From contig CAZCVI010000037.1 of the NCBI GenBank assembly GCA_964502145.1, positions 1 to 64,000 on the forward strand: 64,000 nt of DNA, in the 5' to 3' direction. Numbering within the stretch: position 1 is the stretch's first letter; the number at the start of each line of letters is the position of its first letter. Below the pieces are notes generated by a model. It was given only the letters and a program-made list of their open reading frames with translations, searched no databases and was not told the DNA's origin. Below are positions 24,298-31,356 of the stretch, one piece after another. The stretch comes from CAZCVI01 sp964502145 (GTDB lineage Bacteria; Acidobacteriota; Aminicenantia; UBA2199). Both the position numbers and the translations under genes were made by a program.

Positions 24298-24434
24298 ATT
24301 CACCACCAGATTCTTGCTGCGTATCGTAAAAGCAAGTGGGAGTTATGGGAAGTATGGGAATATTTCTGTTTATCCCATACTTCCCATAATTCCCCTACTT
24401 CCCATAACTCCCATTAACTTGTCCATGAATTCAG
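24298..24434. repeat. palindromic 9-bp repeat element E7
   Basis: The left end is GATTCACCACC, with the same gcaagtgggag insert as E6. Its arms are units such as gggagttat and gggaagtat facing cccatactt, cccataatt and cccataact around tttctgtttat. The right end, CTTGTCCATGAATTCAG, is slightly degraded. It lies between the divergent exeA-like gene and the RiPP promoter. Confidence 0.8.
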
Positions 24435-24529
24435 CCATCTGTTGCATCTTGCAAAATAGGCCCAATTATGATAAAAATAAAGCATGAATAAAAAAATAGC
24501 GGCATACTCACAAATTAAAAGGATCAACC

Positions 24530-26221
24530 GTGTACGATAATTTTTTTGGATTCAAAGAAAGACCGTTTCAACTGGTACCCAATCCAGATTACCTGTTCCT
24601 CAGCCGAAGCCACGAGGAAGCCATCGCCCACCTCAACTATGCCATTGCTCACGGCGATGGCTTTGTTGAAATCACCGGCGAAGTTGGCACAGGCAAAACA
24701 ACCCTCTGCCGCGTGTTTCTCGAAGACCTCGATGAAAACACCGAGGTCGCTTATATTTTTAACCCGCGACTCACCTCTTTAGAATTATTACGTGCCATCA
24801 ATGACGAATTCGCCATCAACGCCACCGCAGATAATGCCAAAGACCTCATTGATACCCTCAATACCTTCCTAATGGAGAAAAAATCCCAGCATAAAAACGC
24901 CATCCTACTCATCGACGAAGCCCAAAACCTGAGCAAAGACGTGCTCGAACAAATCCGCTTGCTTTCCAACCTGGAAACCAACACCAGCAAACTCCTGCAA
25001 ATCATTCTTGTCGGTCAACCCGAACTCCGGCAAATGCTTGATTCCTATGAGTTGCGTCAACTCGGTCAACGCATGACTTTGAGTTGGTACTTAACTCCCC
25101 TCAGCCGCCAGGAGACACGCGAATATATCCGCCATCGTGTGAATATCGCTGCCAAGAAAACAGAGGATAAATTTACCTGGGCCGCCTATTATCGCATTTA
25201 TTCTTATTCCAGGGGAATTCCCCGGTTAATTAATATAGCCAGTGACAGAGCCCTACTCACCGCCTTTGGTTTCAACCGCCACAAGGTCACCGGCAGCATC
25301 GCCGCCACCGCGATCCGTGAATTACGCTCCCGCGGCAATAAAACGCGGATTTTTACCAAAGGACACCTTATCATCGCTACCCTTCTCCTCTGTGTTCTGA
25401 CCCTGCTCACCATTCTTCTCTTTAACGGGCCCCGATCCGAGCCTATCTCTTCTAAAATCTCTTCCAAAACCAATCGCCCCATTAATACCCCCTTATCACC
25501 CGCTATCCCCGTCGTTCAATTTGAGGATTTCCTCCTTCAATCCACCAGTCGTGCCTCCCGGTTGAGCGCCATAAAAACAGCTATTTCACTGTGGGAAACC
25601 ACACCTATACTCCATTCTTCCCTTAACAATATTAATAAAGACACCGCTTTTTTCCAGCTTGCCGCTACCCAGAATAATATCCAAATCCTGACCGTCATTA
25701 ACGATTGGCCGCTCATTGATAAATTAAATCTTCCCGCAGTCCTCCAGTTCTTATCTCCCCGCGCATCCGCGCCCTGTTATCTCACCCTGATCCAAATAAC
25801 CAAGGACCACCTCGTTCTCAAAGGCGGCCAAACAGGCCCTATTTTTAACCTCACAATGGCCCAATTCAAATCCTATTGGACCAAAACCGCGTATATCCCA
25901 TGGAAAAACTTCCTGAATTACAATGGTGATATTCCCCTCGATGCCCCCAAGGAATCTGTTTTTACCCTTAAAATGCTTCTCCGCGATATCGGGTTCACCT
26001 CCCTCAAAATGGATAACAATTATGATAATGCCACCCGGAACGCCGTCAAACAAATCCAGTTTAAATATGGTATCACCGTCGACGGCATAGTCGGCGTCAA
26101 AACAAAAATTGCCATTTATAATGAAAAAAAGGAATTTAAAATTCCCCTGCTCCGCCCAGTAAATGTTCCCCCACCCATCACTCCACCCAAACCAAAAGAA
26201 CAAAGGAGCGTCGTCAATTGA
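24530..26221 (+). CDS. ExeA/GspA-like AAA ATPase with peptidoglycan-binding domain
   Basis: 563 residues. The N-terminal AAA domain (1-265) begins YDNFFGFKERPFQLVPNP as in ExeA/GspA, with Walker A (GEVGTGKTT) and Walker B (AILLIDEAQNL). A single membrane helix lies at about 282-300 (IATLLLCVLTLLTILLF). A periplasmic C-terminal part ends in a peptidoglycan-binding repeat (AVKQIQFKYGITVDGIVG). ExeA with ExeB remodels the wall to insert the type II secretin. The start is GTG, with aaggat 7 nt upstream. It overlaps the next gene by 4 bp, consistent with the ExeAB pair. Confidence 0.9.
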   Translation: MYDNFFGFKERPFQLVPNPDYLFLSRSHEEAIAHLNYAIAHGDGFVEITGEVGTGKTTLCRVFLEDLDENTEVAYIFNPRLTSLELLRAINDEFAINATADNAKDLIDTLNTFLMEKKSQHKNAILLIDEAQNLSKDVLEQIRLLSNLETNTSKLLQIILVGQPELRQMLDSYELRQLGQRMTLSWYLTPLSRQETREYIRHRVNIAAKKTEDKFTWAAYYRIYSYSRGIPRLINIASDRALLTAFGFNRHKVTGSIAATAIRELRSRGNKTRIFTKGHLIIATLLLCVLTLLTILLFNGPRSEPISSKISSKTNRPINTPLSPAIPVVQFEDFLLQSTSRASRLSAIKTAISLWETTPILHSSLNNINKDTAFFQLAATQNNIQILTVINDWPLIDKLNLPAVLQFLSPRASAPCYLTLIQITKDHLVLKGGQTGPIFNLTMAQFKSYWTKTAYIPWKNFLNYNGDIPLDAPKESVFTLKMLLRDIGFTSLKMDNNYDNATRNAVKQIQFKYGITVDGIVGVKTKIAIYNEKKEFKIPLLRPVNVPPPITPPKPKEQRSVVN

Positions 26222-26820
26222 GTTCAATATTAAGAGCCTTAAAAAAACTTGATGCAGACTCCATCTCTCAGGAAAACCCAGAGAGTAGCGCTAAAATAAG
26301 CATGCGTCAAATCGTCGACCGTCGCAATCGGACCCCTTGGCGAATCCATAACATACTCGTCATCCTGCTGATTCTTTTGTTAACCGCGTCCTCAGTTTGG
26401 TTCTTTTTCAATAACCACCGCAACGCTCCCCATCAAAAAATACAAAAGCCAGAGCCCCCAACCCTAACCTTAAAAAATATCCCCCCGCCACCCGCCCTAG
26501 TTCCAGTCAAGTCCTCCGCTGCAACAAAGGAAGCCCCCCCGTTTCTGCAACCTGCCACCGCGCCCACATTCACCCCAATAACGCCTCAACCCCAACCCGT
26601 ACCAATTGAAACACCCCCCATCACCACCCCACCCCACCCCCAGCTTGTTCTTAATGGAACCCTCTGGTCCGAAATACCCGAACGACGCGTTGCTTTAATT
26701 AACGATCGTTATCTTAAAGAAGGTGACCAGTTGAATGGTGTCACCATACTCCAGATCGATAAAAAGTCCGTTTTGCTCCAACAAGGCCAGGAGCAGTGGA
26801 CCCTCACCGTCAAGAAATAA
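26218..26820 (+). CDS. GspB-like type II secretion assembly protein
   Basis: 200 residues, read from a TTG that overlaps the stop of the ExeA-like gene. The opening SSILRALKKLDADS is typical of GspB/ExeB. One membrane helix (about 43-62: ILVILLILLLTASSVWFF) is followed by a long Pro-rich periplasmic linker. The C-terminal GspB domain (NGTLWSEIPERRVALIND... LNGVTILQIDKKSVLLQQ) has the PulC/GspC-like fold. With its partner it should carry the secretin through peptidoglycan. Confidence 0.85.
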   Translation: MSSILRALKKLDADSISQENPESSAKISMRQIVDRRNRTPWRIHNILVILLILLLTASSVWFFFNNHRNAPHQKIQKPEPPTLTLKNIPPPPALVPVKSSAATKEAPPFLQPATAPTFTPITPQPQPVPIETPPITTPPHPQLVLNGTLWSEIPERRVALINDRYLKEGDQLNGVTILQIDKKSVLLQQGQEQWTLTVKK

Positions 26821-26915
26821 TTTCCATTCCCATTCGTAACTCACCAACTATTCAGTCCCCATCCCCACCCTTTTTTCCAGAAAAAATGCCACTTAATCTT
26901 TTCTTAGCGCCTAAT

Positions 26916-26948
26916 CATGATACGTCTTATCATAAAGTATGGTATAAT
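26916..26948 (+). promoter_or_regulatory. extended -10 promoter with upstream palindrome before the hem genes
   Basis: TGGTATAAT at 26940-26948 is an extended -10 box. No good -35 box is present; instead an imperfect palindrome, tgatacgtcttatca, lies in that position and might be an operator or activator site. The regulator is unknown. Confidence 0.4.
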
Positions 26949-27022
26949 AGGTATGAAATAGCTTTTTATTATTAAAATTAGTATTAAAAAAATTTTGCAA
27001 ACAATGATGTGGAGTACATATA

Positions 27023-27154
27023 ATGCCATCACGTGAACGATTTATCAAAGCGTGTTTTAAAGAAATCATAGACCGTCCTTTGGACCCGAAGATGCCGCAC
27101 GCCAGACTCACCCCGGAAACAAAGTCAAAGGTAAGCCCATGTTGGAAGAAATAA
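27023..27154 (+). pseudogene. small frame resembling the start of hemE
   Basis: Forty-three codons with ggag 10 nt upstream. The translation (RERFIKACFKEIIDRPL, later MPHARLTPE) resembles the N-terminus of uroporphyrinogen decarboxylase, RFLKACxxExVDRPPxWxMRQAGRxLPE, but the catalytic Arg residues and the Trp are altered and the frame stops at 44 codons. It overlaps the start of hemH. HemE often precedes hemH, so I read this as a 5' relic. An independent small peptide is the alternative. Confidence 0.45.
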
Positions 27155-28185
27155 CCATGAACCCAAATTCCCCTGACAGCAATATTAACAACCCTAAACA
27201 AGAACCATTGCCCCATTATTCCACCACCCATCGTTACGGTGTGATGTTATTGAATATCGGTGGTCCCCAATCCGAAGCCGAGATACACGATTACTTGTAC
27301 CGTCTTTTTTCCGATCCCTTTATCGTGCCCTTACCCGGTTTTTTCCGGCGCAGATTCGCCCGTATTGCCACCCGTTTGCGTCAAAAAAAAACCGCCGCCC
27401 GTTATGCAGCCATCGGTGGCAAATCTCCCCTCAATGATGAAACCGCAGTTCAGGCTAAAAAATTAGAGGAAGTCCTGCAATTTCCTGTTGTGTTTGCCAT
27501 GCGATATACCGAGCCCTTTGTGTATTCCGCCCAACGCGATCTTGAGGACCGCCATGTGAACCGTCTCATTGTGTTGCCTCTTTATCCCCAATATTGTAAC
27601 GCCACCACCATGTCCGCCCTTGAAGATTTCCTCGAACATCGTGGCAATGAAATCACGTATCGCTTTATCGAACAGCATTTTAATTTCGCCGGTTATACCG
27701 ATACCATGTCCCATCTCTTGTCCGAGACCCTCCGTAAGTTAGACGACAACCTTGTCACCCGTGTACTTTTTGTCGCCCATTCCATTCCCATGCGACTCGT
27801 GCGTGATGGTGACCCCTATGTTGAACAGATTAAAAGCACAGTAGCCGCCATTACCCAGCAAAAAAGTATTCCCTATTCCTATTCCCTCGCCTTCCAGAGC
27901 AGCCTTGGTCCCATAAAATGGCAGGGCCCCACCCTCAACCAGGTATTGCAACAATTCCGCCAGGAACAAGTTGAGCAAGTCGTTGTTCATCCCCTCAGTT
28001 TTGTGGCCGAGAACCTCGAAACACTCTATGATCTTGATATCCAATTTAAAGAACTCTGTCTCAACGCCGGTATCAAAAAATACTTCCGTGTCCCAGCTCC
28101 CAGTAGCCACCCCATGTATATCAATGCCCTTGCCACCCTGGTCAAAGAAGAAATCGATAACTGGGAAGTTCACCATGTTCAATAA
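27139..28185 (+). CDS. hemH: ferrochelatase
   Basis: 348 residues. Inserts iron into porphyrin, the last step of protoporphyrin-dependent heme synthesis. Signatures: GVMLLNIGGPQSEAEIHDYL, cut to GVMLLNIGGP; MRYTEPF; LPLYPQY; FVAHSIPMR with the catalytic His; and the acidic helix FVAENLETLYDLD with the family's Glu. The true start may be the ATG at 27157, which has ggaag 8 nt upstream and avoids the relic of hemE. It is followed by a small overlapping frame and hemC, so it is in a heme operon. Most other heme genes are not in this window. Confidence 0.93.
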   Translation: MLEEITMNPNSPDSNINNPKQEPLPHYSTTHRYGVMLLNIGGPQSEAEIHDYLYRLFSDPFIVPLPGFFRRRFARIATRLRQKKTAARYAAIGGKSPLNDETAVQAKKLEEVLQFPVVFAMRYTEPFVYSAQRDLEDRHVNRLIVLPLYPQYCNATTMSALEDFLEHRGNEITYRFIEQHFNFAGYTDTMSHLLSETLRKLDDNLVTRVLFVAHSIPMRLVRDGDPYVEQIKSTVAAITQQKSIPYSYSLAFQSSLGPIKWQGPTLNQVLQQFRQEQVEQVVVHPLSFVAENLETLYDLDIQFKELCLNAGIKKYFRVPAPSSHPMYINALATLVKEEIDNWEVHHVQ

Positions 28186-28348
28186 TAAAAAAAAAGCGTT
28201 GAAGCGGTTTATTAAAGATTATTCCAATAACCTCTTTCAAGCCATTCAGCACACATATCGTCAAAAATATCATCAGATAAATCAGCAAACATATCATCAA
28301 ACAATGAAATTCAATTGGAGCAAAGTGGGTAATAATAATGACCTATGA
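28175..28348 (+). CDS. possible small frame bridging hemH and hemC
   Basis: Fifty-seven residues, basic and rich in Asn, Gln, His and Lys (KKKALKRFIKDYSNNLFQAI). Its ATG overlaps the end of hemH, and its TGA overlaps the start of hemC, so translational coupling across the 152-bp gap is possible. No homology is recognised. It could equally be chance. Confidence 0.3.
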   Translation: MFNNKKKALKRFIKDYSNNLFQAIQHTYRQKYHQINQQTYHQTMKFNWSKVGNNNDL

Positions 28349-29294
28349 AAATACGATTAGCGAAAAAATCATCAAATTAGGCACGCGGGGCAGTGATTTA
28401 GCCCTATGGCAAGCCAAGAGTGTTGCCTCGCAATTGGGAGTGGATACCGAAACCTGTATTATTCAAACGACTGGTGATCGGTTTATGGATTTCCAGTTAC
28501 AGAGTCAGCCCATGCCCGGTTTTTTTACCAAGGAGATAGAGACCCAGTTATTAGCCGGTGAGATTGATCTTGCCGTTCATTCTTTGAAGGATGTGCCCAC
28601 GCAGATTCATCCCAATCTTATTTTGGCCGCGTATTTGCCACGAGCTGCCGCCAATGATCTCTTGTTGATTCATCCCGATTGGTATGATCCCAAAGCCATC
28701 GTGCCATTGAAGAGTGGTTGTAAAGTAGGAGCATCCTCGTTGCGTCGTCAGGCTTTATTGCGTTTATATGCCCCGCAGGTGCGGCTCACCATGTTGCGTG
28801 GTAATGTTCCTTCCCGCATCGAAAAATGCAAGAGTGGTGAGTATGGCGCCATTGTATTGGCTCAAGCCGGTGTTGAACGTCTTGAACTCCAAGTATCGCC
28901 CCTCTTAGCCTATCAATTAAATCCTAAAATATGGGTCCCCGCGCCTGGACAGGGAGTGATAGTCGTACAAATTCGTCGTTATCATCGTGAGCTTATAGAA
29001 CTCGTGAAAAAAATGGATGATTCTTTTACCCGGGAGTCAGTCATTATTGAGCGGCAGTTGCTTGCCAATTTTCAAGGTGGAAGTTTTACCGCCGTCGGTG
29101 TTTATGTCTTGCCCGTGGCAGATAAATGGGATGTATACATCGGTTTAGCTCAACCCGACAAAGGCTGGGGGCAAATCTTTTTATCCCAACAAACCAGCGC
29201 GCAAATCAGTCAAATCAAGCCCGCCACTATTGGTGCCTTCGTACCCTTTCCAGTGGAAAAAAAAGAAAGCCTGTGTACTTCCATCCCGTTATAA
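28338..29294 (+). CDS. hemC: hydroxymethylbilane synthase lacking the cofactor cysteine
   Basis: 318 residues of the porphobilinogen deaminase family. LGTRGSDLALWQA, SLKDVPTQ (catalytic Asp85), ASSLRRQALL, LRGNVPSRI and APGQGVIVVQ are all in place. The loop that normally reads GGCxxPxG, whose Cys carries the dipyrromethane cofactor, is GGSFTAVG with Ser249. Without that thiol the enzyme cannot bind its primer in the known way. The gene is otherwise intact, so it is either inactive, recently damaged, or uses another chemistry. It sits downstream of hemH. Confidence 0.88.
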   Translation: MTYENTISEKIIKLGTRGSDLALWQAKSVASQLGVDTETCIIQTTGDRFMDFQLQSQPMPGFFTKEIETQLLAGEIDLAVHSLKDVPTQIHPNLILAAYLPRAAANDLLLIHPDWYDPKAIVPLKSGCKVGASSLRRQALLRLYAPQVRLTMLRGNVPSRIEKCKSGEYGAIVLAQAGVERLELQVSPLLAYQLNPKIWVPAPGQGVIVVQIRRYHRELIELVKKMDDSFTRESVIIERQLLANFQGGSFTAVGVYVLPVADKWDVYIGLAQPDKGWGQIFLSQQTSAQISQIKPATIGAFVPFPVEKKESLCTSIPL

Positions 29295-29353
29295 TTCTCA
29301 CCTGTAAAGCAATCGACGTCCCCAATAGCATGAAGTAATAAAACGTTTTCCCC

Positions 29354-29389
29354 GGTCCAGGGGCAGTTTTTCCAAAGCGCCCCTGGTCA
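29354..29389. other. hairpin after hemC
   Basis: ccaggggc pairs with gcccctgg around a 14-nt loop. No T run follows on either strand, so it may protect a 3' end rather than terminate. The rest of the gap between hemC and 29494 shows nothing. Confidence 0.4.
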
Positions 29390-29494
29390 CCCGGAGGTAA
29401 AAAAAGATTTTATGATTTTATTGACGATCAAGGGAGCTCCACGTCCCTTCCCTTTATTTTAATCAATCGTTGAAAAAAAATAAAAGGACTGAAG

Positions 29495-29535
29495 TTGCAA
29501 TTGGAATTGGCCAAATAAACCAATTCCAACTGCAA
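29495..29535 (-). terminator. hairpin after the 55-residue peptide gene
   Basis: ttgcaattggaattgg pairs with ccaattccaactgcaa (15 of 16 pairs). On the minus strand it is followed 13 nt later by a long T-rich tract. It probably ends the propeller operon. Confidence 0.55.
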
Positions 29536-29557
29536 GATCAGCGGTCCACATACATAC

Positions 29558-29725
29558 TCAAATTGTACACTCACTTCCTTTGTACTGACAGTCTCCATCA
29601 ATCTTAATACCCTGCATGCCAGAATTAGGACTGCCACTGATTTCAGCGGAAGTAAAATTAAAGATGGACCAAGCTATTCCTATAAACATCACGATTATCA
29701 GAATTAATTTCAAAATTTTTCGCAT
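29558..29725 (-). CDS. small exported Cys-containing peptide
   Basis: Fifty-five residues. The basic, hydrophobic N-terminus (MRKILKLILIIVMFIGIAWS) is a signal peptide or membrane anchor. The remainder is short and polar, ending DGDCQYKGSECTI with two Cys six residues apart. An aggagg site overlaps the end of the propeller gene, 11 nt upstream, so the two are cotranscribed. It recalls NVEALA-type peptides, which have a hydrophobic N-terminus and C-terminal Cys and occur next to six-bladed propeller lipoproteins in Bacteroidota, but the NVEALA motif itself is missing. Confidence 0.65.
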   Translation of the reverse strand: MRKILKLILIIVMFIGIAWSIFNFTSAEISGSPNSGMQGIKIDGDCQYKGSECTI

Positions 29726-29742
29726 TTTGTCGCTGACCTCCT

Positions 29743-30834
29743 TTATTCAATAACTCGATATTGCAGAATGCTGTCGTTAGATAGAGCCCATAAGCATCCT
29801 TCAGTTTTGTCATAAAATATATTAGAATTGGGTTGCATAGATGGAATCAATACTGTCCCCTTCAGGTCACGATTCGTAAACAATTGTGCTTGGAAAGAGG
29901 ATTCACCACTGCCCAGAAATGGACCTTCCACTATTAGCAAAACATTGTTGTTTTTGGTGATGAACAGATTGCGAACAATGGGCAATGCTTTCACTCTTTT
30001 CTTTTCGTATTGGATAAGGTCATCATTTTTTCGCAAATCATCCAATTCTGCAATAATTTTAGGCGCAAGAGATTCCGTGGGACTAGCCAGAAGAGTTTTT
30101 GGGAAAATTTTGGACACAGTACCGGAATTTGTATCAATTTCAATAATTCTTCGGCTGTTTGCCTCCCAAACAAAATAGGCGACATCGTCTTTGAGATCAA
30201 ACCATCCCTTTACTCCCAAAGGAATAATGGAAGTCACAAAATAGTTTTGATCCTTTGGTAAAGATATACCAAACTTATCCGAGGGTGTTAACAGGTATTT
30301 GCTCTTCTTTCCATTTTTCAAATCCACATAATAGAAATCATAGCCGTTTTTTGCATTATCCTCCGCATACCCCGAGATAAATACTCGTCCATTTTTCAGT
30401 TGAAGATCAAACGCGCCTCTCCAGCAAAGTATTTCCAACGGGTCTCGTTCAAAATCGGTTCTACCCATGCGATTATAGATAAAAATCTTTCTAATACCGA
30501 TGTCCAGCACCACGAACCTGTTCTCTTCCCTACTGTAACTACAAACGGAAGGTCTGATAAATCCATTTGGGCCATAACCTTTATAACCAATCGTCTGGAT
30601 CAATTCAAGACTCTTCTTATTACTCTCATAAACTTTCAAATTTCCAGCGCCATAGTCTGATATGATGATCAACCCATCATCAATCACACAAAAATCCTTT
30701 ACTACTTTGGGCTTTTCTGTCTGCGGGGAAAAATTAAACGTTTCCTTTAATTCCACTTTAACCCCGTGTACAGGACACGTCACAAAAACGAATAACATAA
30801 ATGCTATTACCAGGGTAACATGTTTCAGATTCAT
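29743..30834 (-). CDS. secreted six-bladed beta-propeller protein
   Basis: 363 residues with a signal peptide (hydrophobic residues 6-22, then HG). The body consists of NHL/BF3164-like strands (IDDGLIIISDYGAGNLKVYE, cut to IISDYGAGNLKVYE; RFVVLDIGIRKIFIYN; VAYFVWEANSRRIIEID). It ends with the strand ILQYRVIE. It is probably a periplasmic or surface ligand-binding or scaffold protein. It overlaps a possible 78-codon frame by 4 bp (ATGA) and is followed directly by the small Cys peptide. A decayed C-terminal copy of a similar gene lies at 40378-40506. Confidence 0.8.
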   Translation of the reverse strand: MNLKHVTLVIAFMLFVFVTCPVHGVKVELKETFNFSPQTEKPKVVKDFCVIDDGLIIISDYGAGNLKVYESNKKSLELIQTIGYKGYGPNGFIRPSVCSYSREENRFVVLDIGIRKIFIYNRMGRTDFERDPLEILCWRGAFDLQLKNGRVFISGYAEDNAKNGYDFYYVDLKNGKKSKYLLTPSDKFGISLPKDQNYFVTSIIPLGVKGWFDLKDDVAYFVWEANSRRIIEIDTNSGTVSKIFPKTLLASPTESLAPKIIAELDDLRKNDDLIQYEKKRVKALPIVRNLFITKNNNVLLIVEGPFLGSGESSFQAQLFTNRDLKGTVLIPSMQPNSNIFYDKTEGCLWALSNDSILQYRVIE

Positions 30835-31067
30835 AAAAACTCCGCTTTAAATGAACAGCAACTCCGTTGAGGTGAAGTCCACCAACCACTCGCGGAAAGA
30901 GCGATTTTTGTTTGATTTTTTATTTTATTTTTTATCGGCAAGCCGATTGATTGCTTAAATTGTGTGGATGAACAAGTGGTCACCTCATGAGAAGGTTTAT
31001 CTGTTATTGTTTCCATACCTAATTGCTGGCTCCACCCGTTAGCCCAAAAAACAACTTGACTTTTCAT
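30831..31067 (-). CDS. possible small protein in the propeller operon leader
   Basis: Seventy-eight codons starting MKSQVVFWANGW and rich in Ser, Thr, Lys and Gln, with no recognised family. aaggag lies only 3 nt before the ATG, rather close. The stop overlaps the start of the propeller gene (ATGA), and a good promoter lies about 90 bp upstream, so the frame is transcribed. It may be a leader-encoded small protein or a chance frame. Confidence 0.4.
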   Translation of the reverse strand: MKSQVVFWANGWSQQLGMETITDKPSHEVTTCSSTQFKQSIGLPIKNKIKNQTKIALSASGWWTSPQRSCCSFKAEFL

Positions 31068-31160
31068 TTGCTCCTTCTGGGAAGGAATTCTATTTCTTCC
31101 CTTCATTTCTTTGAGGTCGTTCCAAATTTCGGCTGTGATTACTCACAAATAGCCAATTAC

Positions 31161-31190
31161 ATTATAGACCAGGATGTTTTTAAAAGTCAA
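31161..31190 (-). promoter_or_regulatory. promoter of the propeller/peptide operon
   Basis: Minus strand: TTGACT, 18 bp, TATAAT, with transcription starting near 31154. It is divergent from the SIR2-TIR promoter at 31294. Confidence 0.65.
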
Positions 31191-31293
31191 GACTTTTTTG
31201 GAAAATAATTCCATTTCCCCAGTTGAATTTTTATCCCTTGCGATTATGTTGATAAAATTCCCGTATCATGAAAAAGAAATTATAAATTCCCTC

Positions 31294-31322
31294 TTGTATT
31301 CTCTTTCAATTTCAGATACAAT
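31294..31322 (+). promoter_or_regulatory. promoter of the SIR2-TIR/STAND operon
   Basis: TTGTAT, 17 bp, TACAAT, giving a 5' leader of about 28 nt with aaggatg as ribosome binding site for the gene at 31357. Confidence 0.6.
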
Positions 31323-31356
31323 CTACTATTAAGAATTGAAAAAATAAGGATGTCTT

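Noticed and set aside
29428..29637. 69-codon minus-strand frame
   Set aside because: It runs through the terminator hairpin and overlaps, in another frame, the 55-residue peptide, which has a far better ribosome binding site and an export signal.
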